From an uncultured Pelagibacteraceae bacterium (lineage in GTDB: Bacteria; Pseudomonadota; Alphaproteobacteria; Pelagibacterales; Pelagibacteraceae): 64,000 nucleotides of DNA. This document shows positions 8,006 to 16,996 of this stretch, in pieces. The stretch lies in NCBI GenBank assembly GCA_902544135.1, contig CACCBF010000002.1:104596-168595 (forward strand), written 5' to 3'. The translations under genes were made by a program, and so were the position numbers. The stretch's first letter is position 1; each line of letters opens with the position of its first letter. The notes under the pieces were generated by a model that was given only the letters and a program-made list of their open reading frames with translations, did not search any database and had not been told where the DNA came from.

Positions 8006-8022
8006 AACTAGAGCGAAACTAG
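8006..8022. repeat. 17-bp direct repeat, right copy
   Basis: AACTAGAGCGAAACTAG, identical to 6488-6504, about 50 bases before the tRNA-Ser promoter copy. No inverted repeat like that at 6473-6489 accompanies this copy. Confidence 0.8.
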
Positions 8023-8057
8023 AACGAAAGAGTAAATTTTTGAAATTATTCCATCTG

Positions 8058-8102
8058 TTTTTTAGTTGAATTTAAATATTTTACTTATAAAACCTTGCTA
8101 AC
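8058..8102 (+). promoter_or_regulatory. Putative tRNA-Ser promoter
   Basis: The 45 bases before the tRNA contain tagttg, then 17 bases, then tataaa, which reads as a -35/-10 pair with the -10 element about 15 bases before the mature 5' end. The same arrangement exists in degenerate form before the tRNA-Ser remnant at 6288-6332. The retention of the agttgaatt and ttataaaa blocks in both copies supports function. Promoter assignment is by eye only. Confidence 0.45.
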
Positions 8103-8192
8103 GGAGAGATGGCTGAGCGGTTGAAAGCACCGGTCTTGAAAACCGGCAAAGGGGCAACTCTTTCCTGGGTTCGAATCCCAGTCTCTCCGCCA
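8103..8192 (+). tRNA. tRNA-Ser (anticodon UGA)
   Basis: Class II tRNA, 90 nt including an encoded CCA. Acceptor GGAGAGA pairs with TCTCTCC, discriminator G. The anticodon stem CCGGT/ACCGG closes the loop CTTGAAA, giving anticodon TGA. A long variable arm (gcaaaggggcaactctttc) and the T arm CTGGG-TTCGAAT-CCCAG follow. It is intact and sits at the right edge of the island whose left edge is a copy of its 5' half. Confidence 0.97.
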
Positions 8193-8201
8193 TTATGATT
8201 A

Positions 8202-8459
8202 TTAATATTCAAAATTTTTAAATAAGTTATTAATTTTATTATTTTCAAATTCCACATTAGTTTTTAAACCATTATAAAAATTATAAAGATTGTTATCATC
8301 TATTTCCAAGAGCTTTAATAATTCATTTAAGTCAGTTAAATCTAATTCATTTAAGTATTTATTGGTGAAAGCTCCTAATAGTTTATCCATTTCTTTGGTA
8401 CCACGATAATTTGATCTGTAAATTATCTTTTTTTTTATTTGTTCTATATCAGTGGTCAT
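8202..8459 (-). CDS. sdhE: Succinate dehydrogenase flavinylation/assembly factor
   Basis: Small cytosolic SdhE/SDHAF2-type protein that promotes covalent FAD attachment to the succinate dehydrogenase flavoprotein. 85 aa, the usual family length. The signature RGxxE is present as YRGTKEMD at about residues 18-25, in the context LLGAFTNKYLNELDLTDLNE that matches the family (LGxFxxxxLxxLxxxELxxLExLL). It is divergent from recG with a 22-bp gap. The same recG neighbourhood occurs in other alphaproteobacteria (recalled, not searched). Confidence 0.85.
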   Translation of the reverse strand: MTTDIEQIKKKIIYRSNYRGTKEMDKLLGAFTNKYLNELDLTDLNELLKLLEIDDNNLYNFYNGLKTNVEFENNKINNLFKNFEY

Positions 8460-8481
8460 TATAGGAATATAATATTAGTTT

Positions 8482-10533
8482 ATGGATATTAAAAGAAATT
8501 ATAAATATTTATTGTCTGATTTAAGCTCTCTAAGAGGTGTAGGAGTAAAGACAACAAATTTGTTAAAAAAGAAAAAAATAAGTACTATTTTTGATCTTTT
8601 ATGGAAATTACCAAAATCTTTTACAGACCGAAGTTTATCATCAAAAATTAAAAATTTAAAAATAGATGAGGTACAAACTATAACTATTGTACCTCAGAAA
8701 TATTCATTTCCTAGAGTAAGAAACTTACCCAATCGAGTTTTATGTAAAGATGAAACCGGTGAAATAGATTGTGTTTTCTTTAATAGTTATGAGGGATATA
8801 TTAAAAAGATATTGCCTATCGGAAAAGAAATAACAATTAGTGGTAAAATTAAATATTTCAGGAACAAATATCAATTGACGAATCCAAAATATGTTTCAGA
8901 AGACTCTTCTATTATAAAGCAAAAACATAATAGTTATTCATTAACAGATGGTATAAGTGAAAAAGTTTATAATAAAATAATTTTACAAATAATTAAAAAT
9001 TTGCCTAAAATTGATGAATGGCACTCAAAGAGTATATTAAAAAGGTTTGATAATATTGGATGGAATGACTCAATCAAAAAGTTACATGAACCTGAAAATA
9101 TTGGTAAATTTAAAGAAAATTTTTATCAAAGACTCGCTTTTGACGAAATTTTTTCAACTTTTTTAGTAAACTCAGAAATTAGAAAAAAAATAAAGAAAAT
9201 TAAAAAAACCAAAAAAAAATTTGATCTTAAAAAACAAAATGAAATAGTATCTAATCTAGAATTTTCATTAACCAGTGACCAAATTAAAACATTAAATGAG
9301 ATTAATAATGATTTATGTTCAGATAATAAAATGTTTAGATTGCTTCAAGGAGATGTTGGTAGTGGTAAAACAATAGTAGCTTTGTTATCTGCAATCAATA
9401 CTATTAATTCTGATTTTCAAGTAGCAGTCATGGCTCCTACTGAAATTTTGTCAAGACAACATTTCTTATTAGCAAAGAAAATATTTCCAAAAAATATTAA
9501 AGTTGAATTACTCTCTGGAAAATCAACTTACAAAAACAAAAAGATTATTTTAGATAAGCTATTAAAAAAAGAGATTGATATAATTTTCGGAACACATGCT
9601 TTATTTCAAAAAAAAGTAGAATTTAAAAAACTAGGATTAATAATAATTGACGAACAACATAAATTTGGGGTTAGTCAAAGAAAGAAATTATCTGACAAAG
9701 CTGGAAAAGATTGTGATGTTCTTTTAATGACAGCCACTCCAATTCCACGTACTTTAACAATGACTATATATGGAGATATGGATCTCTCAATTATACGAGA
9801 AAAGCCTAATAGTCGGAAACCTGTAAAAACTTATAGTAAACTTGAGAGTAAGATTGAAGATGTGATAAAATTCATTAAAAAAGAAATAAAACTTGGAAAC
9901 CAAATTTTCTGGGTATGTCCATTAATAGAAGAATCAAAAAAAATTGATCACAGTTCAGCAATTAAAAAGTCTGAATATTTGAAAAAAATATTTCCTAATG
10001 AAGTTTATTTACTTCATGGAAAAACAACCAATGAAGACAAAGAGAAAATTTTAAACAAATTTTTAAGAAATGAATTTAAAATTTTAGTTTCGACTACTAT
10101 CATTGAGGTTGGTATAGATTTTCCTAATGCAAATGTAATTATAATAGAAAATGCAAATAAGTTTGGTTTATCTCAATTACATCAACTTAGAGGTAGAGTT
10201 GGAAGAGGCAAAAAAGAATCTTCATGTATATTAATGTTTAAATCAAATTTGAGTGATAATGCTAAAAAAAGAATCAATATATTAAAAGACTCAAATGATG
10301 GATTTGAAATATCTGAGGAGGATATGAAGTTAAGAGGTTTTGGAGATATTCTTGGTTTTAAACAAAGTGGAATCAAAAGTTTTAAATTAGCAGATCCAAT
10401 ACATAATCATGACCTTTTTATTTTAGCAGAGAAAGAAATTAAAAGAATTGAAGATGAAAAAGAAGACATAGGGAAATTTAAACCATTAATTAAATTATAT
10501 GATCGAGCAGATATAATAAATGATATTGCTTAA
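8482..10533 (+). CDS. recG: ATP-dependent DNA helicase RecG
   Basis: Branch-migrates and regresses stalled replication forks and Holliday junctions. 683 aa. An N-terminal wedge/OB domain starts with the family opening LSSLRGVGVKTTNLL. The helicase core follows: Walker A GDVGSGKT near residue 290, DEQH box near 389, TATPIPRT (motif III), STTIIEVGIDFPNAN and QLRGRVGRG (motifs V and VI). The start ATG at 8482 has a TATAAT-like element only about 10 bases upstream, suggesting a very short or leaderless transcript. Its stop TAA shares the TTAA tetranucleotide with the stop of the convergent DUF502 gene. Confidence 0.97.
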   Translation: MDIKRNYKYLLSDLSSLRGVGVKTTNLLKKKKISTIFDLLWKLPKSFTDRSLSSKIKNLKIDEVQTITIVPQKYSFPRVRNLPNRVLCKDETGEIDCVFFNSYEGYIKKILPIGKEITISGKIKYFRNKYQLTNPKYVSEDSSIIKQKHNSYSLTDGISEKVYNKIILQIIKNLPKIDEWHSKSILKRFDNIGWNDSIKKLHEPENIGKFKENFYQRLAFDEIFSTFLVNSEIRKKIKKIKKTKKKFDLKKQNEIVSNLEFSLTSDQIKTLNEINNDLCSDNKMFRLLQGDVGSGKTIVALLSAINTINSDFQVAVMAPTEILSRQHFLLAKKIFPKNIKVELLSGKSTYKNKKIILDKLLKKEIDIIFGTHALFQKKVEFKKLGLIIIDEQHKFGVSQRKKLSDKAGKDCDVLLMTATPIPRTLTMTIYGDMDLSIIREKPNSRKPVKTYSKLESKIEDVIKFIKKEIKLGNQIFWVCPLIEESKKIDHSSAIKKSEYLKKIFPNEVYLLHGKTTNEDKEKILNKFLRNEFKILVSTTIIEVGIDFPNANVIIIENANKFGLSQLHQLRGRVGRGKKESSCILMFKSNLSDNAKKRINILKDSNDGFEISEEDMKLRGFGDILGFKQSGIKSFKLADPIHNHDLFILAEKEIKRIEDEKEDIGKFKPLIKLYDRADIINDIA

Positions 10534-11147
10534 TTTTTACCTGAGGACGTTCCAGCAGAAACAATAAATTTAGACGCTTCCTCAAAAGTCATATCTAGAT
10601 AGATTACGTCCTCTATAGGAAACATTAATAAAAATCCGCTTGTAGGATTTGGGGTTGTTGGTACAAAAACATTAATTAATTTTTTATTAGTTTTTTTTGC
10701 CATTTCTCCAGTATTTTCTTTTGTTGCAAAACCTACAGCCCACACACCTTTTCTTGGATATTCAATTAAGACTACACTTTTTTTATCGTCATCTTTTTTT
10801 GAAAATGTTTCTGTCATTTGAACTATGGCAGAATAAATAGTTCTTAAAAATGGAATTCTTTTAAAAAGATCATCAATAAGTTTTAAAATTCGTTTTCCTA
10901 AAAACGATAAAGATAAACCTCCAACAATAGTTATGAAAATTAGTGAAATTAAAATTTCTATACCTGGAATTTCGAATGGTAAATAACTATTTGGGTTAAT
11001 ATTTTGAGGTAAAATTCTAGATGAAAGACCAATTAGAACTTTACTAAGGTATAATGTAAATCCTATCGGAATAAGAACAACTACACCAGTAATGAAATAG
11101 TTTCTTAAAAGTAAAGTTATTGACTTTTTCTTTTTGTTTTTTGACAT
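10530..11147 (-). CDS. DUF502-family inner-membrane protein
   Basis: 205 aa with two or three membrane segments near residues 15-35 and 57-80 and a C-terminal soluble domain. The order TGxxVxxPIxxTLYL, then FKRIPFLRTIYSAIVQMTETF, then VFVPTTPNPTSGFLLMFP matches the DUF502 family (COG2928), whose function is unknown. Convergent with recG, sharing a TTAA stop overlap. Directly upstream, with 2 bases between, is a possible 25-codon membrane peptide that may be co-translated. Confidence 0.85.
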   Translation of the reverse strand: MSKNKKKKSITLLLRNYFITGVVVLIPIGFTLYLSKVLIGLSSRILPQNINPNSYLPFEIPGIEILISLIFITIVGGLSLSFLGKRILKLIDDLFKRIPFLRTIYSAIVQMTETFSKKDDDKKSVVLIEYPRKGVWAVGFATKENTGEMAKKTNKKLINVFVPTTPNPTSGFLLMFPIEDVIYLDMTFEEASKFIVSAGTSSGKN

Positions 11148-11149
11148 AA

Positions 11150-11227
11150 TTAATTAAAACTTGAATAAATAACAAAAATAATTGCAATTATAAATAACAC
11201 TAATAAAATTTTGTTATTTAGATTCAT
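11150..11227 (-). CDS. Possible 25-aa single-pass membrane peptide
   Basis: ATG at 11225-11227 opens a frame of 25 codons, MNLNNKILLVLFIIAIIFVI then YSSFN, ending at TAA 2 bases before the DUF502 ATG. It reads as a single transmembrane helix with a short polar N-terminus. No Shine-Dalgarno is visible, so if translated it would be leaderless or weakly initiated. AT-rich DNA easily yields hydrophobic short frames by chance, so this is a weak call; the tight spacing to the next start is what makes it worth listing. Confidence 0.25.
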   Translation of the reverse strand: MNLNNKILLVLFIIAIIFVIYSSFN

Positions 11228-11257
11228 GTGTAAATATAATATCAATGTTAAAGAAAA

Positions 11258-12085
11258 ATGAATAGAAGAAAATTTTTATCATATGTTGGCTGTAGTTGTG
11301 GTGGTTTTATTCTTAATTCATGCGCAACAGCACCTATTACTGAAAGAAAACAGTTAAGTATAATTCCCGAAGCAAAATTAAATGCTCAAGCAGCAAAAAT
11401 CTATGAAAAAGTTAAGAAAAAAGAAAAATTAAGCAAAGATACTAAAACACTCAATCTAATAAAAGATATTGGACAAAAGATGGAAGATTCGATTAGTGAA
11501 TATTTTTATCAATCTAAATTAGATGATCCTACAAAATATTTTGATTGGGAATATATACTAATTGAAAATAAAAAAGTTAGAAATGCCTGGTGTATGCCAG
11601 GTGGAAAAATTGCAGTTTACACAGGCATATTAGATGTTACCAAAAATACAAATGGTCTGGCTGCAGTAATGGGACACGAAATTGCTCACGCAGTAGCCAA
11701 GCATTCCGTAGAAAGAGCAAGTAGAGGAACATTATTAAATGTTGGTACAAAAATTATAGATATTGCAAGTGGAGGTGTTTTATCTGACATCAATAGAACT
11801 ACAGGTATGGACACTGTAGGACTATTATCTCAATTAGGAATAATGAACCCTTTTAATAGAAAACAAGAGAGTGAAGCTGATTATCTCGGCATGATATTTT
11901 CCTCTTTATCTGGTTATGATATCAGAGAAACTCCAAAAATTTGGGAAAGAATGAAAGAATATAATAAAGGTCAAACACCACCGGAATTTATGAGCACACA
12001 CCCCTCAGCTGAGAATAGAATAAAAAAAATTAACGAGTGGACAAATCAAATACTTTTAGAGTACCCACCGCTTAAGATTTCTTAA
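11258..12085 (+). CDS. M48-family lipoprotein metalloprotease
   Basis: Zinc-dependent membrane-attached protease of the M48 family (Oma1/LoiP/BepA-like). The zinc site HEIAH is at 140-144 (GHEIAHAVAKH), and the third ligand lies in ESEADYLG at 204-211. The N-terminus MNRRKFLSYVGCSCGG has a twin-arginine-like start and a lipobox LNSC-A with Cys22, so export and lipidation are likely; Tat use is only suggested by RRKF. Length 275 aa. The gene is divergent from the DUF502 gene and followed by tRNA-Lys on the other strand. Probably periplasmic protein quality control. Confidence 0.9.
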   Translation: MNRRKFLSYVGCSCGGFILNSCATAPITERKQLSIIPEAKLNAQAAKIYEKVKKKEKLSKDTKTLNLIKDIGQKMEDSISEYFYQSKLDDPTKYFDWEYILIENKKVRNAWCMPGGKIAVYTGILDVTKNTNGLAAVMGHEIAHAVAKHSVERASRGTLLNVGTKIIDIASGGVLSDINRTTGMDTVGLLSQLGIMNPFNRKQESEADYLGMIFSSLSGYDIRETPKIWERMKEYNKGQTPPEFMSTHPSAENRIKKINEWTNQILLEYPPLKIS

Positions 12086-12089
12086 GATA

Positions 12090-12165
<76 letters not shown>

Positions 12166-12247
12166 AAATAAAATATTGATTGAGATGTATATACATAATT
12201 ATAAGAATAATTCAAATGGCAATTTGTGAGACAAAAAAGTTAATTAA

Positions 12248-13360
12248 TTACAACTTATCTATATATTTATCATGAAATTCATTAAATGTACCATTGCGGA
12301 TATTTTTCCTTATTAACAACATTAATTCTTGATAAAAATTAATATTATGTAAAGTTAATAACATTGAACCAAGAATTTCATTTGTATTAAACAAATGATT
12401 TAAATAGCTTTTAGAATATTTATTAAGATCAAGATTTTTTACCTCAGGATCAAGAGGAGAATCATCAGTTTGATATCTGCTATTTCTAATATTAACTCTT
12501 CCATTCCATGTGAAAGCTAAACCAGTTCTTCCAGATCTAGTTGGTAAAACACAATCAAACATATCAATACCTCTCATTACAGCTCCCAAGATATCAGATG
12601 GAGTACCAACACCCATTAAATAATGAGGTTTTTCACTTGGAAGAATATCTTTTAGACTATCTAATACCCCAAACATTTCTTTTTGCGTCTCGCCTACAGC
12701 TAATCCACCAACAGCATATCCATCAAATTCTATGTCTATTAATTCTTTCAAAGATTGTTTTCTTAAATCCTCAAATAATCCTCCTTGAATGATTCCAAAT
12801 AATGCTTTTTGTGGATTTAATCCAAAAGCTTTCTTAGATCTCTCAGCCCAATATAAAGATAAATTCATAGAATTATTTATTAAATCATAATCTTTCGTAT
12901 TTTTAGGACATTCATCCATTATCATGCAAATATCTGAATTAAGACCTAGTTGAATTTCAATACTTCTTTCTGGACTTAAAATAAATTTTTTTCCATCTAT
13001 ATGAGAATTAAAAATTGCACCTTTTTCTCTGTCAATTTTGTTTAATTTTGAGAGAGACATGACCTGAAAACCTCCTGAGTCTGTAAGTATAGGTAGGTCG
13101 CAATTCATAAATTTGTGTAATCCGCCTACTCTTTCAATTCTTTTCACACCAGGTCTGATCATTAAATGATATGTATTACAAAGAATTATTTCTGAATTAG
13201 TTTTCTTAATATCATTAATTGTACAAGCTTTAACAGTTGCCTGCGTACCAACAGGCATAAAAGCTGGTGTATGTATATCACCTCTATGTGTTTTTATTAT
13301 GCCCTCTCTAGCATAACCATCAGTTTTGGAAATTTCAAAGGCAAATTTTTTGATATCCAT
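12248..13360 (-). CDS. tgt: Queuine tRNA-ribosyltransferase, zinc ligands replaced
   Basis: Exchanges guanine-34 for preQ1 in Asp, Asn, His and Tyr tRNAs. 370 aa, standard length. LTDSGGFQV (D94), the GGLAVGE loop near 218-224 and DMFDCVLPTRSGRTG (266-280) carry the catalytic and substrate-binding residues. Bacterial TGT binds structural zinc through C318, C320, C323 and H349 (Zymomonas numbering). Here the equivalent positions, with the same 31-residue spacing to H338, are V307, N309 and L312, so all three Cys are gone. The catalytic core looks intact, so I call it functional but zinc-free by inference. Upstream cyclophilin starts 13 bases beyond. Confidence 0.94.
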   Translation of the reverse strand: MDIKKFAFEISKTDGYAREGIIKTHRGDIHTPAFMPVGTQATVKACTINDIKKTNSEIILCNTYHLMIRPGVKRIERVGGLHKFMNCDLPILTDSGGFQVMSLSKLNKIDREKGAIFNSHIDGKKFILSPERSIEIQLGLNSDICMIMDECPKNTKDYDLINNSMNLSLYWAERSKKAFGLNPQKALFGIIQGGLFEDLRKQSLKELIDIEFDGYAVGGLAVGETQKEMFGVLDSLKDILPSEKPHYLMGVGTPSDILGAVMRGIDMFDCVLPTRSGRTGLAFTWNGRVNIRNSRYQTDDSPLDPEVKNLDLNKYSKSYLNHLFNTNEILGSMLLTLHNINFYQELMLLIRKNIRNGTFNEFHDKYIDKL

Positions 13361-13373
13361 TTAAAATTTATGA

Positions 13374-13928
13374 CTATTTAAAACTTATAATCTTATCTGG
13401 ATCACTTACCGCTCCATTATTATTTTCATCTCCTCTTTTGATTTTGTCTACAAATTCCATACCTTCAATAACTTTTCCAAAAACTGTATATTGCTTATCT
13501 AGAAAAGGTGCCGGTTTAAAACATATAAAAAACTGGCTATTGGCACTGTTTGGGTTTGAAGATCTAGCCATTGATAAAGTTCCTCTGTCATGTGGGAGAT
13601 TACTAAATTCTTGATTTAGGTCAGGTAAATCTGATCCACCCATCCCAGCCATACTTAAATTAAAATCTTTAGAATTTGAGTTTCCAAACTTTACATCGCC
13701 TGTTTGTGCCATAAAACCATCTATTACTCTATGAAAAACAACTCCATCATATTTACCAGCTGATGCTAATTCTTTAATTCGTTTTACATGATTTGGAGCA
13801 ACATCATCAAATAATTCTATTTTAACATCGCCATCTTTAAGTTTTAAGATCATTATATTTTCCTCCGATATTGATTGATTAATTAATAAAATAAATAAAA
13901 AAAACAATTTTAGAATTATTTTAAACAT
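13374..13928 (-). CDS. Peptidyl-prolyl cis-trans isomerase, cyclophilin type
   Basis: Accelerates proline isomerisation during folding. 184 aa. Residues 1-21 look like a signal peptide, so the protein is probably periplasmic (PpiA-like). The domain shows FHRVIDGFMAQTGD with the catalytic Arg, SMARSSNPNSANSQFFI (family SMAR...NSAxSQFFI) and LDKQYTVFGKVIEGM. It overlaps coaD upstream by 8 bases and sits in the gyrA-coaD-ppi-tgt run. Many alphaproteobacteria carry two cyclophilins and queA here; only one cyclophilin is present. Confidence 0.93.
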   Translation of the reverse strand: MFKIILKLFFLFILLINQSISEENIMILKLKDGDVKIELFDDVAPNHVKRIKELASAGKYDGVVFHRVIDGFMAQTGDVKFGNSNSKDFNLSMAGMGGSDLPDLNQEFSNLPHDRGTLSMARSSNPNSANSQFFICFKPAPFLDKQYTVFGKVIEGMEFVDKIKRGDENNNGAVSDPDKIISFK

Positions 13929-14415
13929 ATTTTCTTTCTAAAGCTTTTATTGCACTTTTAGTTGTAAATTTTTTAATATTACCTTTTAATTTTACAATTT
14001 CTTTTACAAATTTTGATGATATAATTTGATTTTCAATGTCGGACATTAAAAAAATAGTTTCTATACTATTATTAAGTTTTCTATTCATTCCAGCAAGTTG
14101 GAATTCATATTCAAAATCTGAAGCGGCTCTAAGCCCTCTTAGTATAATGCTTGCTTTATTTTTTTTACATAAATCAGTTGTTAGAGTATTAAAAGCGATT
14201 ACATTAATTTTATTTTTATTAAGCTTTAAATCAGAAAAAAGTGCTTTTTTTACAATTTCTATTCTTTCATCGATATCAAATAGATAATTTTTATTATCAA
14301 CATCAGAAACAGCAACTATTATTTTATTAAATAATTTTAAACCTTTCTTTATGACGTCTATATGACCATAAGTAATTGGATCAAAGGTTCCTGGATATAT
14401 TGCAATTTTACTCAT
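13921..14415 (-). CDS. coaD: Phosphopantetheine adenylyltransferase
   Basis: Fourth step of coenzyme A synthesis: 4'-phosphopantetheine + ATP to dephospho-CoA. 164 aa, normal. The nucleotidyltransferase motif (T/H)xGH is YPGTFDPITYGHID at residues 7-20, with ILRGLRAASDFEYEFQLAGMN matching the family's LRGLRxxxDFExExQMAxMN and ISSKFVKEI replacing the usual ISSSxVRE. It shares base 14415 with the end of gyrA, i.e. a TAATG-like junction, so it is probably co-translated with gyrA. Confidence 0.96.
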   Translation of the reverse strand: MSKIAIYPGTFDPITYGHIDVIKKGLKLFNKIIVAVSDVDNKNYLFDIDERIEIVKKALFSDLKLNKNKINVIAFNTLTTDLCKKNKASIILRGLRAASDFEYEFQLAGMNRKLNNSIETIFLMSDIENQIISSKFVKEIVKLKGNIKKFTTKSAIKALERKYV

Positions 14416-16991
14416 TAAATTAAATTATCATCAATTTTATTTGCTGAAACTACTTTTTCTTCACCTGATAATTTAATTATTCTTACACCTTGAGTATTTC
14501 TCCCAGCGGTTCTAATTTCTTTCACAGCTACTCTTATAACTCTACCTTTGTTTGTTGATATAAGAATTTCATCTCCGTCAAATACTGGAAAAGATGAGGA
14601 GATATCCCCATTTCTTGGTGAATTAACAATTCCTATTATGCCTTTACCACCTCTGTTCGTAACTCTGTAGTCAGTATGTAATGTCTTTTTTCCAAACCCG
14701 TTTTCTGTAATTGATAAAATAAATTTTTCTTTAGCTTTAATTTCTGATTTTTCGTCTTTGTTTTTTTTTCCATTCTTTGCATATTTATCGTTATCAATTA
14801 TAGATAATGATACAATTTGATCATTTGGTGATAAAACAATACCCTTAATCCCTTTTGAAGATCTACCCTTAAAAACTCTCAATTTTTTTGACTCAAATCT
14901 AATACACTTTCCAAATTTGGTGCTTAGTATTATGTCTTGATCTTCTTTACAAATCTTTACTCCAACAATTTTATCATTATTGTCCAATTTCATCGCAATT
15001 TTACCTGCCGTATTTATTGAAGAAAAATCCTCTAAACTATTTTTTCTTATCTTTCCATTGGCCGTGGCAAATACTATCTGGTAATTCTTTAACTCAGAAT
15101 CCTCAGGAAATGGCATTATAGAACTTATAGATTGATGACTTTTGAGAGGTAAAATGTTGAATAAGGATTTTCCTTTAGAAGATGAAGATCCAACAGGTAT
15201 TTTCCAAGCTTTAATTCTATAAACAAGACCTTCAGTAGAAAAAAATAAAACAGAAGTATGGGTATTAACCGATAGTGTTTGGACAACAGAGTCTTCATTT
15301 CTCGTTGTAATACCAGTTTTTCCTTTTCCTCCTCTTTTTTGTTGTTTTATATTATTTAAAGATCCTCTTTTAATGTAGCCTTGAAGAGTAACAGTAATAA
15401 TAACAGACTCTTTTTGAATAGTTTCCTCAATATCATAATTTAAAACAGCATCGATAATATCAGTTCTTCTTTTAACTGAAAATTTTTCTTTTATATCATT
15501 TAATTCATTGCTAATTACATTTAACAATTCTTTTTTTGAAGAAATAATTTTTTTATATTTTTTTATCAATTCAGAAAGTTTTTTAATTTCAATTTCTATT
15601 TCATTGATACCCAATGCAGTTAGTTTTTGTAATCTTAATTCTAAAATTGAATTAACTTGAATTTCAGATAAAGAATACATTCCTTTAGAGGTTTTGTTTT
15701 CAATTAAATTTATCATCTTTAATGATTTATTTGTTTTCCATTTAATTTTAAGAAGTGAGCTTTTTGCTTCCTCAGGATTTTTTGATGATCTTATAATTTT
15801 TATAACTTTATCCAAATTTTCAACTGAAACAGATAAACCAATTAATATATGTGCTCTTTCTTCAGCTTTATTTAAATCAAATTTTGTTTTTTTGATTACT
15901 ACACTTTCTCTAAAATTTAAAAAATGGGATAAAAAATCTTTTAAATTACATGTAATAGGTTTTCCCTCGACTATTGCCAAAGTATTAAAACCAAAAGAGC
16001 TTTCTATTTGAGTATTTTTATATAATTGTCTTTTGACTGTCTCCGGTTCAATACCGGTTCTTAAATCTATAGATACTCTTATCCCTTCCCTGTTGGACTC
16101 ATCCCTTATATCTCTTATGCCTTCTATTTTTTTTTCTCTTACCAATTGAGCTATTCTCTCATTTAAAACCGACTTATTAACTTGATACGGAATAGAAGTT
16201 ATTACTAATCTCTCCCTACCATTCTTCGCTTGTTCAATAGAAATTTGACCACGGACTTTAAAAGACCCTCTTCCTTTAGTGTAACCCTCTTTAATCATAT
16301 CTTTTCCTATAATTACTCCACCCGTTGGAAAATCAGGACCAGGTATAAATTTCATTAATTGCTTAACAGTAATGTCTTTATTTTCAATTAATGCTAAAGT
16401 TCCATCTATTATTTCTCCCAAATTATGAGGTGGAATACTTGTTGCCATTCCAACTGCTATACCGCCGGCACCATTAACTAAAAGATTTGGATATTGAGCA
16501 GGAAGAACGCTTGGTTCTTTTTCCGTTTCATCATAATTACTTTTAAAATCAATAGTGTTCTTTTCAATATCATCTATAAGAAACTGAGATACTTTTGAGA
16601 GTCTTGTCTCAGTATATCTCATTGCCGCTGCTGGATCTCCGTCTATAGAACCAAAATTTCCTTGTCCTTCAACCAGAGGTAAACTCATTGAAAAATCTTG
16701 AACCATCCGAACTAATGCGTCATAGACAGATTGATCTCCATGTGGGTGATATTTACCAATTACATCACCGACTATTCTAGCCGATTTTCTAAATTGTTTT
16801 GACCAGTCATAACCTCCTTTGTACATTGCATATAAAATTCTTCTATGAACAGGTTTTAATCCATCTCTGATATCAGGTAGAGCACGGCTGACGATAACAC
16901 TCATTGCGTAAGATAGATATGACGAGCTCATCTCGTCGTGCATGGATATCAACTTAATATTCTTATCGTTTTGATTTTCAGAATTTTGCAT
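14415..16991 (-). CDS. gyrA: DNA gyrase subunit A
   Basis: Breaks and rejoins DNA in the A2B2 gyrase that introduces negative supercoils. 858 aa. The catalytic tyrosine is Y126 in [13 protein letters not shown]. The quinolone region reads [13 protein letters not shown]: position 87 is Gln where E. coli has Ser83, and D91 matches E. coli Asp87. The C-terminal beta-pinwheel carries a GyrA box as QKRGGKG (consensus QRRGGKG), which marks gyrase rather than topoisomerase IV. The six-bladed repeats are recognisable as [29 protein letters not shown] and similar. Downstream of ssb with 5 bases between. Confidence 0.97.
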   Translation of the reverse strand: MQNSENQNDKNIKLISMHDEMSSSYLSYAMSVIVSRALPDIRDGLKPVHRRILYAMYKGGYDWSKQFRKSARIVGDVIGKYHPHGDQSVYDALVRMVQDFSMSLPLVEGQGNFGSIDGDPAAAMRYTETRLSKVSQFLIDDIEKNTIDFKSNYDETEKEPSVLPAQYPNLLVNGAGGIAVGMATSIPPHNLGEIIDGTLALIENKDITVKQLMKFIPGPDFPTGGVIIGKDMIKEGYTKGRGSFKVRGQISIEQAKNGRERLVITSIPYQVNKSVLNERIAQLVREKKIEGIRDIRDESNREGIRVSIDLRTGIEPETVKRQLYKNTQIESSFGFNTLAIVEGKPITCNLKDFLSHFLNFRESVVIKKTKFDLNKAEERAHILIGLSVSVENLDKVIKIIRSSKNPEEAKSSLLKIKWKTNKSLKMINLIENKTSKGMYSLSEIQVNSILELRLQKLTALGINEIEIEIKKLSELIKKYKKIISSKKELLNVISNELNDIKEKFSVKRRTDIIDAVLNYDIEETIQKESVIITVTLQGYIKRGSLNNIKQQKRGGKGKTGITTRNEDSVVQTLSVNTHTSVLFFSTEGLVYRIKAWKIPVGSSSSKGKSLFNILPLKSHQSISSIMPFPEDSELKNYQIVFATANGKIRKNSLEDFSSINTAGKIAMKLDNNDKIVGVKICKEDQDIILSTKFGKCIRFESKKLRVFKGRSSKGIKGIVLSPNDQIVSLSIIDNDKYAKNGKKNKDEKSEIKAKEKFILSITENGFGKKTLHTDYRVTNRGGKGIIGIVNSPRNGDISSSFPVFDGDEILISTNKGRVIRVAVKEIRTAGRNTQGVRIIKLSGEEKVVSANKIDDNLI

Positions 16992-16996
16992 AATTG

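Noticed and set aside
6372-8057. Integrase or transposase remnant in the tRNA-Ser island
   Set aside because: I read both strands for recombinase signatures (R-H-R-Y, DDE, HUH) in the three genes and the gaps and found none.
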